The position numbers and the translations under genes are program-made. Positions 26,333-35,060 of a DNA stretch of 64,000 nucleotides are shown here, one piece after another; position 1 is the first letter of the stretch, and each line of letters starts with the position of its first letter. The notes beneath the pieces are model-generated. The model saw only the letters and a program-made list of their open reading frames with translations, was not told the DNA's origin and made no database searches. Origin of the DNA: Cohnella rhizoplanae (GTDB taxonomy: Bacteria; Bacillota; Bacilli; Paenibacillales; Paenibacillaceae); NCBI RefSeq assembly GCF_948329515.1, contig NZ_CAOJCN010000025.1, positions 1 to 64,000 of the forward strand. Reading direction: 5' to 3'.

Positions 26333-26350
26333 ATACTGAACATTCATTCT
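26333..26350. promoter_or_regulatory. Degenerate second copy of the TetR operator before the MFS gene
   Basis: ATACTGAAc-ATTC-ATTCt matches the left arm and part of the right arm of the perfect site at 27022-27043. It lies between tetR and the MFS gene. Confidence 0.5.
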
Positions 26351-26380
26351 AGATGTGGGCAAAAAAAGGCAAGTCGACGC

Positions 26381-26977
26381 TCAGACGATTCCATGCAGAA
26401 ATACGTCTACCGCCAGCCGGTAGGCGGTGAGCGCCGCGTCCCGGTCCATGCGCCGAGTATGCTGACTGAGGCCGAACAGCAGGCTGTCGAGGATGACGGC
26501 CAGCCCGGTCGCGTCCTCCGTCTTGAATTCCCCGGCCTCGATGCCCCGCTGCAGCAGCTGCTTGTTGAAGTTAACGTACCCTTTCACCATCTGCTCGATC
26601 CGCTCCTCCACCTCCGAGCCCTTCTCGGCGTTGTTGAAGAACTCGTCGATCGCCTTGGTCAGCGGATGGTTGATCTGCTCCAGCGCCAGATGCTCGGCCA
26701 CGCCGTACAGCTTGTCCGCCGTCGTCGCATAGAGCGCCTCCTTGGCGAGCCAAGTCTCCTCCCACTCCCGGTCCCACTCCTCGATCAGATACAGGAATAG
26801 CCCTTCCTTGCTCTTGAAGTGGTAATAGATGTTGCCCGCGCTGCACCCGGTCGCCTTCACGATCTCCTCGATCGCGGTCGCCTTGTAGCCCTTCTTGATA
26901 AAAAGCGCCTTGGACGCCTCGGCGATCTTCTTCTTGGTCTGCTCGGTCTGCTGCTGTTTCTTATTGATGGGGATCAC
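26381..26977 (-). CDS. TetR/AcrR family regulator of the adjacent MFS pump
   Basis: 198 residues. The helix-turn-helix is at about 36-62 (AIEEIVKATGCSAGNIYYHFKSKEGLFLYLI); the C-terminal domain resembles TetR_C of multidrug regulators. The start region MIPINKKQQQTEQTKKKI is basic. A perfect inverted repeat lies 45-66 bp upstream of the gene, and a related one precedes the MFS gene. Confidence 0.88.
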   Translation of the reverse strand: MIPINKKQQQTEQTKKKIAEASKALFIKKGYKATAIEEIVKATGCSAGNIYYHFKSKEGLFLYLIEEWDREWEETWLAKEALYATTADKLYGVAEHLALEQINHPLTKAIDEFFNNAEKGSEVEERIEQMVKGYVNFNKQLLQRGIEAGEFKTEDATGLAVILDSLLFGLSQHTRRMDRDAALTAYRLAVDVFLHGIV

Positions 26978-27021
26978 CTCGATTGGCGGAGGATAGGCGG
27001 ATATTGGGGATGGATGCCAGG

Positions 27022-27043
27022 ATACTGAATGATTATTCAGTAT
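27022..27043. promoter_or_regulatory. Perfect TetR-type operator
   Basis: ATACTGAAT-GATT-ATTCAGTAT: 9-bp perfect arms, 4-bp centre, just upstream of the TetR gene at 26381-26977. Confidence 0.7.
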
Positions 27044-27080
27044 TATAGCTTGCAGAGGAGGGAGATCGCAATGGTGTGAG

Positions 27081-27300
27081 GCGCCTCTGCGGGCAATAGC
27101 GGATCTTTTTTCCGCTATGGCTGCCTGTGACGCGCCTCTGCGGGCAATAGCGGATCTTTTTGCCGCTATCGCTGTCTGTGGGCCACTTCTGCGGGAAATA
27201 ACGGATCTTTTTTCCGCTATGGCCGCCTGTGAGGCGCCTCTCCGGGAAATAACGGAACTTTTTTCCGCTATGTTGCCTGTGAGGCACCTCTGCGGGCACT
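27081..27300. repeat. 51-bp tandem repeat array A
   Basis: Four full units of 50-52 bp (starts near 27081, 27132, 27182 and 27234) plus a partial unit at 27284. Each unit runs GCGCCTCTGCGGG, then AATAGCGGATC, a T-run, CCGCTAT and CTGCCTGTGA. AGCGGA/TCCGCT is an inverted repeat inside every unit. The array lies between the TetR operator and an unknown gene. Because 51 is divisible by three, a 17-residue periodic reading frame exists on the minus strand, but it has no ribosome site. Confidence 0.9.
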
Positions 27301-27301
27301 C

Positions 27302-27916
27302 CTAAGCTGGGCTAGAAGGGATAAATACATTCAATAAATGATTTAATGGATAAAACTGGTCCTTTTCAATCAGGACGACTAATAATTCATTACCGATATC
27401 CGAGAAAAAGAACCGTTTATCGCTCCCGCTCGCAGCTAGTAATTCGGAAAAGATCGTTAACACCTCAAGACTCATCCAATCGTCCCGTACAGGCAGTGAA
27501 TGGCGATAGTTGGTACCGTTCGCGTTAAAAGCGATCCACGCTTCACCTGCTTCGATATCCACGTAATCCTGAATCTCGGTGACGCTTATTGCCGATTCAA
27601 CCATATCCGCCATTCGTTTTAATTTTTCAACATAGTCCCCGTGATCCTCGATGCACTCGCGGTCGAAGCACCAGACGTCGTTAGTCGGGTACGCATCGTT
27701 TCCATTTTCTACGCTGTCTCTTTCCCTTCCCATACTTATCAGGAGATGAATATACGGATTTTCCTCATAAGCACGGATGTCGCGATCTAATAAGTCCTTC
27801 ATCTGAATATCCTTTTTTAGCGTAATGCCGACTCTGCTCAAATTCATGAGCTGCTCTTCAATCGATATACGGACTCGGACTTGCGGCGACTTTTTGCGCT
27901 TAAAAAAACGAAACAT
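27302..27916 (-). CDS. Hypothetical protein
   Basis: 204 residues from the ATG at 27916, with GGAG and GGGAGG upstream; the frame is open further upstream but lacks a better start. The N-terminus is basic (FRFFKRKKSPQVRVRISIEEQL). The rest is a mixed alpha/beta cytoplasmic protein with acidic patches (YVDIEAGEAWIAFNANGT) and a hydrophobic end (FFFSDIGNELLVVLI). No family recognised. It ends next to the repeat array, and its start is divergent from the fused isoprenoid synthase gene 136 bp away. Confidence 0.65.
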   Translation of the reverse strand: MFRFFKRKKSPQVRVRISIEEQLMNLSRVGITLKKDIQMKDLLDRDIRAYEENPYIHLLISMGRERDSVENGNDAYPTNDVWCFDRECIEDHGDYVEKLKRMADMVESAISVTEIQDYVDIEAGEAWIAFNANGTNYRHSLPVRDDWMSLEVLTIFSELLAASGSDKRFFFSDIGNELLVVLIEKDQFYPLNHLLNVFIPSSPA

Positions 27917-28051
27917 GGCTCCGATGATACCTCCCTCTATGGGATAGCCGTGCCTTATTCGTGCAGGAATCCATACCAACAATGTCGAATAGTAGTAGCC
28001 CCCACTTTGTATGATAACTACTACAATAGAGATAGAGGTCATAATCCGAAC

Positions 28052-30448
28052 ATGCTGCTTATAGAAAAACCATTCATGATAGATACCGACGCCTGCTACG
28101 GCGAGGCCGAGCGAGAGGCTGCCCGCTACTACGCGCTGCTGGAGGCGCATGTCCGCAGCCGGGCATACATACCCGCCCTGACGGAGGACATGAAGCACCT
28201 CAAGCGAAGCCTAACGGGCCGCTTCTCTTGGCCGGCCTCCCGCTCCGGCGGTAAGGACGCGTCCGCCGCCGACCGGTACCGCTACGAGATCCGGTGGCTG
28301 CGGCGCACCGGCAAGCTGGCCGATTATCTGAACCGCAGCGTGTCCTACATCTACATGCGCGATCTGGGCAAGGATCTGCAGGCGCCGGAGACCAAGGCCG
28401 CTATCCAGCGATCGGTAGCCGAGGTCGAACGGCGGCTGGTTCAATCGACTTCGTCCGACCGCGATGCGCAGCCTGGCCTGCTCGGCATGGCCGAGCTGTA
28501 TCGCTGGGCGCAGAAGGAAGGCGTTGAGTGCGCAGTGATCTGGGTGGTCGGCAAGCTGAGACTGGTAGCGGACCGGATCCCGGCGGGAATGAACGCCGAG
28601 CACGCGCAGCGCAAGCTCATCAAGATTATCGTCGGCGTCGTCATGCATGCGCTCGATGAGCTGACGCCGGCAGTCGGCCCCGAGGAGCGCGCCCGCAGGC
28701 TGGACGCGGCGATCCGCCTCGGTTATGCGTACGGACTGACCTATCCGTTCATCGACGATCTGCTCGATGCGCAGGTGCTGGACGACCGGGAGAAAGAAGA
28801 ATATTCCAGCCTGATCCGAAGCGCGCTCGTCACGGGCGAGGTACCGGAGAAGGTCGAGTGGAACGGCGCCAACGCTGCGTTCATTCATTTTGTCCATCAG
28901 GAGCTGCGCGACGCCTTTGCCTATATCAAGGAGCATCAGCGTCCGGAGACGCAGCGTCTGTTCTTCGAGCAGGCCTACGTCTTCTTCCACGCGCAGGAAA
29001 CGGACCGGGCCAGATCGATATCGGACGCGTCCATCACGAACGAAGCGTTGTACGTCCCGATCATCCTGAAATCCGCCTCCTCCCGCCTGATCGCGCGCTC
29101 CGTCCTCCACGCGCCGGCCGACGAGGGCTTCGAGGCGCGCACGTTCTACTACGGCATCTACAACCAGCTCGCCGACGACTTTGCCGATCTGTCCGACGAT
29201 ATGGCGGACGGCGCCGTGACGCCGTACACCTACTATATGACGCATCATGAGCGGCGGCCGGATCTGATCAATCCGTTCGAGCTGTACTGGGCGGTCATCT
29301 ATCATCTGATCCATCATGTGTACGACGGCGATGCGGCAGCCCGCGAGGTCATCCTGAAGCGCGCGATCAACGGGCTCAGGCGCTTCCGGGCGCGAGTCGG
29401 CGCGGACAAGTACAAAGGCATGATGGACCTCTTCGCTGCCGGCCACCCGGCATTCAACAAGCGCGTCCAGCGGATGGTGCGCCAGGCGAAGGACGTGGAG
29501 TTCTTCGACAAGCTGCTGCGGGATCGGATGGTCGACAAGCTGCGTAGCGACAGGCGCACGAAGGCCGAGTTCCGCGAGACCGTCCGGCAGGCGCGCGAGC
29601 AGATCAACGACGCGCTGCAGATCGCCAAGCCGAGCGGTATTCCGCGGCAGAAGGAGGCGCTTATCGATGCGGCGAACTACAGCCTCGCGGGCGACGGCAA
29701 GCGGCTGCGGCCCATCATGACATGGGTCATGGGCGTACAGGGCTACGGCCTGCAGCCGGAGGCGATCGTGCCCCTGCTTCGCTCTCTCGAGTATATGCAT
29801 ACCGCCTCGCTGATCTTCGACGACCTGCCCTCGCAGGACGATGCGGCGCTGCGCAGGGGACGCGCCACGCTGCATCTCGTACACGGCAGCGCTACCGCGG
29901 AGCTGACCGGATTGCTGCTCATCCAGAAGGCGATCCACGATCAGGCTCGGCTCGACGAGCGGTTCGCCCCCGGAACGGTGCTGGCGATGATGCGGTTCTT
30001 CGCCGCGACGGCGGAGGACCTATGCGCGGGGCAGGCGATGGACCTGGATGCCAAGGACCGGGCGCTGACGCTCGAGCAGCTGCAGGCGATCTGCTACTAC
30101 AAGACCGGGTTGGCGTTCGAGGCGGCGCTCGTGATGCCTGCCATCCTCGCGCAGGCGTCCGAACGGGAGATCGCGGCGCTCAAGAAGTTCGCCTACCATG
30201 CGGGTATCGCCTTCCAGATCAAGGACGATCTGCTGGACGAGGAAGGCGATGCGGCGCTGATCGGCAAGCCGGTCGGCCAGGACGCGCGGAACCGCACGTC
30301 GACGTTCGTCACCGTCCTCGGGACGGAGGCGGCCAGAAAGGCGATGTGGGAGCACTACTGCCTGGCGGCGGAGACGCTGCGGGAGCTGCCGCGCCTGCCC
30401 GTTTTTCTGAAGCATATGCTCGGCTATATGATTCACCGCGACCGGTAA
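28052..30448 (+). CDS. Fused double isoprenyl-diphosphate-synthase-like protein (putative bifunctional terpenoid enzyme)
   Basis: 798 residues. The C-terminal third (about 510-798) is a trans-prenyl synthase: GKRLRP (549-554), first Asp motif DDLPSQD (590-596), RRGRAT, YKTG (about 683) and second Asp motif DDLLD (725-729) followed by GKPVGQD. The larger N-terminal part is also of the same kind: DDLLD at 235-239 and DDFAD at 375-379. The two motifs there are 140 residues apart, against 135 in the C-terminal half. Single-domain enzymes are about 300 residues. One half probably makes a prenyl diphosphate and the other may extend or cyclise it; this is inference. There is no signal peptide, and no other isoprenoid genes are nearby. 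The start has only GAGGT 14 bases upstream, so it is moderately sure. Confidence 0.85.
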   Translation: MLLIEKPFMIDTDACYGEAEREAARYYALLEAHVRSRAYIPALTEDMKHLKRSLTGRFSWPASRSGGKDASAADRYRYEIRWLRRTGKLADYLNRSVSYIYMRDLGKDLQAPETKAAIQRSVAEVERRLVQSTSSDRDAQPGLLGMAELYRWAQKEGVECAVIWVVGKLRLVADRIPAGMNAEHAQRKLIKIIVGVVMHALDELTPAVGPEERARRLDAAIRLGYAYGLTYPFIDDLLDAQVLDDREKEEYSSLIRSALVTGEVPEKVEWNGANAAFIHFVHQELRDAFAYIKEHQRPETQRLFFEQAYVFFHAQETDRARSISDASITNEALYVPIILKSASSRLIARSVLHAPADEGFEARTFYYGIYNQLADDFADLSDDMADGAVTPYTYYMTHHERRPDLINPFELYWAVIYHLIHHVYDGDAAAREVILKRAINGLRRFRARVGADKYKGMMDLFAAGHPAFNKRVQRMVRQAKDVEFFDKLLRDRMVDKLRSDRRTKAEFRETVRQAREQINDALQIAKPSGIPRQKEALIDAANYSLAGDGKRLRPIMTWVMGVQGYGLQPEAIVPLLRSLEYMHTASLIFDDLPSQDDAALRRGRATLHLVHGSATAELTGLLLIQKAIHDQARLDERFAPGTVLAMMRFFAATAEDLCAGQAMDLDAKDRALTLEQLQAICYYKTGLAFEAALVMPAILAQASEREIAALKKFAYHAGIAFQIKDDLLDEEGDAALIGKPVGQDARNRTSTFVTVLGTEAARKAMWEHYCLAAETLRELPRLPVFLKHMLGYMIHRDR

Positions 30449-30509
30449 GAACGATGCGCCGGAGGGACTGCGATTGCCATCCTGGCAAGGTCGATCTGCA
30501 TCCCAGCGC

Positions 30510-31196
30510 TCATCCTTTCCCCTCCTGCTCCTCGATCACTTGCCCGATGCCCGACAGGATCAGCTTCAGGCCGAACTCAAACGACGCGTCGGTGCCCATC
30601 AGCTCGAACAAGCCGCTCTTGAACATCCGCCGGAACACGCCCGCATCCGCCTCGCTCATGGCTTCCAGCAGGTGCATCATCTCTCCATCCGGATTCTCCC
30701 CCGGGTTGTTCATCATCGCGGAGACATTGCGCTGATGATGATAATCGTCAAGCACGAAGTTGTGAACATAGTTTACAAGCGTTAGGACCGTTTGTATTTT
30801 CTGCTCTTGCTCCAGCGGCGTCGATTCCAGGCAGAGCAGCATGCGGTTGGTCAACCGGATGATGTCCGGCTCATGGGGAAGCGTCAGCATCATGAGCTGC
30901 GTGGAGCAGGGATACCGGCCGAGCACGCGCCGCATCGTGACCGCCATCCCCGCCAGCTGGGCCTTCCAGTCACCCTCGGAATGGAACTCCTCCAGGATGA
31001 TCTTCGATACCTGGCTGGCCAGGCGCTGGTAGAGGATCTGCTTGCTTTTGAAATACCAGTACAAAGAGGGCGCCTGGATCCCAAGCCGGTCGGCCAAGCG
31101 TCGCATGCTGAATTTCTCGATGCCCTCCTCCCCCAGAAGCTCCCACGAAGCCTCCAGAATCTTGTCCTCCGAGATCTGAGGCTGCTGCTTTTTCAT
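30510..31196 (-). CDS. TetR family regulator (TetR_C class) of the divergent MATE pump
   Basis: 228 residues. N-terminal helix-turn-helix FSMRRLADRLGIQAPSLYWYFKSKQILYQRL (about 29-59), of the type seen in TetR itself, with a TetR_C-like helical domain (FVLDDYHHQRN). It is divergent from the MATE gene; three copies of one operator-like sequence fill the intergenic region. Confidence 0.88.
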   Translation of the reverse strand: MKKQQPQISEDKILEASWELLGEEGIEKFSMRRLADRLGIQAPSLYWYFKSKQILYQRLASQVSKIILEEFHSEGDWKAQLAGMAVTMRRVLGRYPCSTQLMMLTLPHEPDIIRLTNRMLLCLESTPLEQEQKIQTVLTLVNYVHNFVLDDYHHQRNVSAMMNNPGENPDGEMMHLLEAMSEADAGVFRRMFKSGLFELMGTDASFEFGLKLILSGIGQVIEEQEGKG

Positions 31197-31213
31197 CGTT
31201 ATCCGCCCTTTTA

Positions 31214-31297
31214 TCTAACAGTGTAAGTTTATGCTTTACAGGTCTATAAGGCCATGATATCATCTAACACTGTAAGGTTCAATCTAACACTGTTAGA
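31214..31297. promoter_or_regulatory. Three TetR operator copies between tetR and MATE genes
   Basis: TCTAACAGTGTAAG (31214-31227), TCTAACACTGTAAG (31263-31276) and the perfect palindrome TCTAACACTGTTAGA (31283-31297). The last two start exactly 20 bp apart, about two helical turns, so bound dimers would lie on the same DNA face. Confidence 0.75.
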
Positions 31298-31332
31298 CGG
31301 ACCCAAATCTTATACAGAAAGCGGTGACCCGC

Positions 31333-32685
31333 ATGGATGCAGAAAACCTCCATTACTTTGAGAAAGCGCCGATCGCCAAAGCCGTCGCTCACTTCGCCGT
31401 ACCGATGATGCTGGGCACGTCAATGAGCGTCATCTATTCCATTCTGAATGCCTATTTCCTCGGCACGCTTCACAATACGGCCATGTTAACCGCGCTCGCG
31501 CTAACCTTGCCGCTGTTCGCGGCCATCATGGCGCTAGGCAACTTGATCGGCATCGGCAGCGGTACCTTGATCTCCCGTCTGCTCGGCGAGAAAAACTACG
31601 ACGCGGTTAAGCATGTGTCATCATTCGCCTTTTACAGCAGTCTAGTACTTGGTCTGATCGTAATCGCCGCCGGCCTCCCGTTCATCGATCCGATCGTTCA
31701 TGGGCTGGGAGCGACGCCTGACGCGTTCGGATTCACCAAAGACTATGTCACGATGATGCTGATAGGTTCGCCATTCGTCGTTTTGTTCTTTACATTGGAA
31801 AATATCGTGCGCTCGGAAGGCTCGGCCATGACGTCGATGATCGGCATGATGATCAGCGTCGTCGTAAACGTCACGCTGGATGCGCTCGCCATACTCGTGT
31901 TCCGTTGGGGCGTGATCGGCGTCGCGTCCGCTACGGTCGTCTCCATGTTGGTCGCGAGTTCATTCTACGCCTACCATCTGGGATTCAAGAGCCGATTCTT
32001 AACCGTCTCATTCAGATGGTTCCGGGTGACCAAGGAGATTCTGAGCAACGTATTCAAGATCGGCGTTCCCGTCTTCGTGATGAGCGTGTTTCTAGGCGCC
32101 ATGTCGCTCATTTTCAACCATTTTCTCGTCGAGTATGGGGAGCAGGCCGTCGCGGGATACGGCATCTCTTCGCGCTTGCTGCAATTCCCGGAGTTTATCC
32201 TTATGGGGTTGTGCGAGGGGGTCGTGCCGCTGATCGCCTTCTCTTTTACCGCGAATAAATTACGCATGAAGCATACCATTGCCTTCACGATAAAAACGAT
32301 CGTGGCGTTAGCCGTCGCATTCGGCATCATCGTCTACCTGATCTCCGACCACTTAATCGGCTTATTTACGAACGACCCGCAGTTAATCGAGATGGGCAGC
32401 TACATTTTGCATGTGACGTTCCTATCCCTATTCATCACGGGCATGACCGCGTTATTTACGGGCATCTTCCAAGCTACGGCGCAAGGCACTGCCGCGTTTA
32501 TTATGTCCGTCATTCAGGGGATTACGCTCGTTCCCGTGCTCTACATCGCCAACCGAATGAACGGCTTCCACGGCGTGGTCTGGTCGCTTGTCGTTACGGA
32601 TGCCGTCGCGTTCCTAGTCGGAGCCGTCATGCTGTACGCACTGCGGAACCGATTGCAGCCGGACCTGGAGAGCTTGGTGCACTAG
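31333..32685 (+). CDS. MATE family efflux transporter
   Basis: 450 residues, 12 membrane segments in two halves. It begins MDAENLHYFEKAPIAKAVAHFAVPMMLG and shows the DinF/NorM-like patterns GTLISRLLGEKNYDAV and YGISSRLLQFPEFILMGLCEGVVPLIAF. It exports cationic drugs or metabolites using Na+ or H+. The ATG at 31333 follows GGTGA at five bases. It is probably repressed by the divergent TetR protein. Confidence 0.92.
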   Translation: MDAENLHYFEKAPIAKAVAHFAVPMMLGTSMSVIYSILNAYFLGTLHNTAMLTALALTLPLFAAIMALGNLIGIGSGTLISRLLGEKNYDAVKHVSSFAFYSSLVLGLIVIAAGLPFIDPIVHGLGATPDAFGFTKDYVTMMLIGSPFVVLFFTLENIVRSEGSAMTSMIGMMISVVVNVTLDALAILVFRWGVIGVASATVVSMLVASSFYAYHLGFKSRFLTVSFRWFRVTKEILSNVFKIGVPVFVMSVFLGAMSLIFNHFLVEYGEQAVAGYGISSRLLQFPEFILMGLCEGVVPLIAFSFTANKLRMKHTIAFTIKTIVALAVAFGIIVYLISDHLIGLFTNDPQLIEMGSYILHVTFLSLFITGMTALFTGIFQATAQGTAAFIMSVIQGITLVPVLYIANRMNGFHGVVWSLVVTDAVAFLVGAVMLYALRNRLQPDLESLVH

Positions 32686-32729
32686 AACATCGAGGCCGCC
32701 GCTCTTCCAGCCGGCCTCGCGTCCTATAC

Positions 32730-33347
32730 TCACCGCGCACCCTGCGAAGCAAAGAAGCGATTCAACATCTCCGCGACTTCATCCGGATCTCTGAGCGCGA
32801 TGAAGTTGCCTTCCTCATCATAAGTATGGTGCCCCTTAAAGGCGTCCGGCATATCGTTATACTGCTTCTCTTCTTGCCTGAGCGCCTTTTCAAAGCAAGC
32901 ATATCCGTAAGTCTTGATCAGATACGGGAGTCCGCAGGCTGAGCGTATGAATTCATACTCTTGATAGTTGTACGGCGTCTTCTCCGGTCTCTTCTCCAAC
33001 AGCTTCAGGAAGTGTTCCACGACCGGCTCCATCTCGGCTTCCGTTGCATCATAGGCTAACCCGCGGATGGCCTTCAACTTCATGTCCAAGTATCGTTCTT
33101 TCTTGTAGGCTTCCGTAAAAAACGACTGGAGTCCAAGCTCACCGCGATGCATTAAACGGCCGAGGATTTGGTTCCGCAAAGCCATGTCCTTGAGTTTAAA
33201 ATACATGGCCGTCAGAACCTCGGCGTCGCTTGCCGTTATGAAGGGATACTGCAATTCCTCAATGGCTTGTCTAAACCGTGAATCCTTCTCCGAAAGCGAA
33301 GCACTCCTCAAATACGCCATAGCAGCTTCATGACGGGCTTGATTCAT
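32730..33347 (-). CDS. Hypothetical helical protein
   Basis: 205 residues from the ATG at 33347, with GGGAG nine bases upstream. Successive amphipathic helix pairs (EAAMAYLRSASLSEKD, DAEVLTAMYFKLKDMALRNQIL, YLDMKLKAIRGLAYDATEAE, EHFLKLLEKRPEK) suggest a HEAT-like alpha-solenoid. Function unknown. It starts 4 bp after the VOC gene stop, so the two are probably translated from one transcript. Confidence 0.7.
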   Translation of the reverse strand: MNQARHEAAMAYLRSASLSEKDSRFRQAIEELQYPFITASDAEVLTAMYFKLKDMALRNQILGRLMHRGELGLQSFFTEAYKKERYLDMKLKAIRGLAYDATEAEMEPVVEHFLKLLEKRPEKTPYNYQEYEFIRSACGLPYLIKTYGYACFEKALRQEEKQYNDMPDAFKGHHTYDEEGNFIALRDPDEVAEMLNRFFASQGAR

Positions 33348-33351
33348 CCCG

Positions 33352-33705
33352 TTATTTCTCCCAGAGCTCGACCAGCCGGCCCTCGGGATCCTCGATCCAG
33401 ACAAACTTTCCATATTCGCTGGCCTCTTGTTGCTTGGCGAGCGGTACGCCGACTTGTTCAAGATGCTTGATCATCTCGTCCATGTTTTCGACTTGGAAAT
33501 TTAACATCACTTGCTGTTCAATGGGGAAGTAGCTATCCTTCTCGGGAAAGAAGGAAAAGATCGTCTCGTTGTCCGATTGCGGCTTGATCACGGTCCCATT
33601 CCACTCCGCGATATCGAGCTTCAACACCTCGCTGTACCACTTTTTCACAGCCTCAAGACTGTTCGTCCTCCAGAACACGCCGCCGAAACCTTTGATCATC
33701 CTCAT
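33352..33705 (-). CDS. VOC family (glyoxalase-fold) protein
   Basis: 117 residues: one VOC module with FGGVFWRTNSLEAVKKWYSEVL at the N-terminus and VWIEDPEGRLVELWEK at the C-terminus, the usual C-terminal Glu ligand being in LVELWE. Substrate unknown. Co-transcribed with the helical protein gene downstream. Confidence 0.85.
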   Translation of the reverse strand: MRMIKGFGGVFWRTNSLEAVKKWYSEVLKLDIAEWNGTVIKPQSDNETIFSFFPEKDSYFPIEQQVMLNFQVENMDEMIKHLEQVGVPLAKQQEASEYGKFVWIEDPEGRLVELWEK

Positions 33706-33836
33706 CCGCTCCCGTCTCTCATCCCGTATTAGACATCCATTTTCCTAGTTATTCGTGATTTATGGTTTAAGTTCCTTTTCGACGCGAGCCTCGTACTTCG
33801 ACCCTTCTAATCCTTTCAGTTAGGACGATTTCTGTC

Positions 33837-34061
33837 TCACTCTCTTGCGATCATTAACTTCACCATCATGATGACGAAGACACCGATCAGCAAGGAAACG
33901 CCACCCCATAATAAATAGTTAAATGAAAAAGCGAACACGAAATCATCATCGAACCGATTCAGTTTAAATGTCGCAAGCATGACGATGATTCCGGTAAAAT
34001 ACGCAATCAAGAGCGCCAGCGCGGAGATGTTTAGTATTCGCCTCACTTTATACGCGTTCAT
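33837..34061 (-). CDS. Small two-TM membrane protein
   Basis: 74 residues with two clear hydrophobic segments (ISALALLIAYFTGIIVMLAT and NYLLWGGVSLLIGVFVIMMV) separated by a short acidic loop. The ATG has AGGAGGT upstream. Function unknown; transcribed alone. Confidence 0.7.
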   Translation of the reverse strand: MNAYKVRRILNISALALLIAYFTGIIVMLATFKLNRFDDDFVFAFSFNYLLWGGVSLLIGVFVIMMVKLMIARE

Positions 34062-34286
34062 GGGTTCACCTCCTGCGATTGACTTCGAAAAAGGCCGCAG
34101 TCATTGGCGGCAGCCTTGGGTAGTCATGCTTCAGGCAGAGCGGGTCCACCCTGTGGCATAGAAAAGCATCACAAGTAACGGCGTTCGATCCAAGCACGCC
34201 TATTTTAACACAAATTGGAAGGCCCGATCCCGCCTTTGGACCGTGTGTATTGACAATTAATTACACACCTTCTACAATAAATGTAA

Positions 34287-34298
34287 GCAAGTACTTGC
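34287..34298. promoter_or_regulatory. Palindromic operator before a TetR gene
   Basis: GCAAGTACTTGC, a perfect 12-bp palindrome 16 bp upstream of the GTG start of the TetR gene. A related half-site GTGCTTGCATT (34997-35007) precedes the dehalogenase gene. Confidence 0.55.
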
Positions 34299-34314
34299 AT
34301 TAGGCGGTGGAAAC

Positions 34315-34902
34315 GTGAGCGCTCATCCAAAGACAAGCGAAAAAATACTGCTGGCAACGATCGATCTCATGGCGGAAAAAGGATATGACGGCACGACGAC
34401 CAAGGAAATCGCGCTTGCTGCCGGAGTGAACGAAGTCACTTTATTTCGCCATTTCGGAACGAAGGAAAAGCTGCTTGAGGCCGCCTTCAGCCGCTTCCAT
34501 TATGGCAATGAGATGACTAAGCTATTCAACGAGGGTCTTAGAGGAAATCTGCGTGAGGATCTGCTAACGGTGAGTCGAACGTATCATAGCATCATGAACC
34601 AGAACAGGAAACTCATCTCTATCGCGCTTAAAGGAAGCAGCACGCTGCCTGATTCGGTCCTGCAGGAGGCTTCGCGCAACCCGAAGCACCTGAAAAGCTT
34701 GCTTGCCGACTATCTAACCAAAATGTCATCCGAAGGCAAAGCGAACGCCTCGAATCCGGATATCCAAGCCATGTCGTTTATGTGGATGAATTACGGGGCG
34801 TTTATCAGCGGACTGAATGCCAAAGAAGCAACCTCGGGGGATACGCTGAACGAATTTATCGAAGAAAGCGTGAGTATATTTGCGAAGGCACTTCGCCCTT
34901 AG
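34315..34902 (+). CDS. TetR/AcrR family transcriptional regulator
   Basis: 195 residues from a GTG start. The helix-turn-helix is at about 27-56 (TTKEIALAAGVNEVTLFRHFGTKEKLLEAAF). It lies upstream of and in line with the haloalkane dehalogenase-like gene, with a shared half-site before both, so it may control that gene as well as itself. Confidence 0.88.
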   Translation: MSAHPKTSEKILLATIDLMAEKGYDGTTTKEIALAAGVNEVTLFRHFGTKEKLLEAAFSRFHYGNEMTKLFNEGLRGNLREDLLTVSRTYHSIMNQNRKLISIALKGSSTLPDSVLQEASRNPKHLKSLLADYLTKMSSEGKANASNPDIQAMSFMWMNYGAFISGLNAKEATSGDTLNEFIEESVSIFAKALRP

Positions 34903-35060
34903 GCCCGTGATCCCGCAATCCCTTAAGCCCTTAAGCATTGGTTTCTCTAAGAACAGCTCCGACGGGGGGCTTTTCTTATCACCCGAATGAAAGTATGTGC
35001 TTGCATTCAAATTGCGAGCATTTACCTATACAATCCAACAAAGGAAAGGTGAGATTCTGA

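Noticed and set aside
27033..27299. 88-codon minus-strand frame with 17-residue repeats across array A
   Set aside because: The open frame is a result of the 51-bp period; there is no ribosome site and the repeats diverge at nucleotide level without regard to codons.
28211..29938. Long open frame (575 codons) on the minus strand opposite the fused isoprenoid synthase
   Set aside because: Antisense shadow of a GC-rich gene: low-complexity Arg/Ala/Val/Gly composition, no ribosome site, no family motif.
32695..32725. GAGGCCG/CGGCCTC hairpin between the MATE and helical-protein genes
   Set aside because: Possible terminator, but it has no T-run and a long loop; too weak to list.
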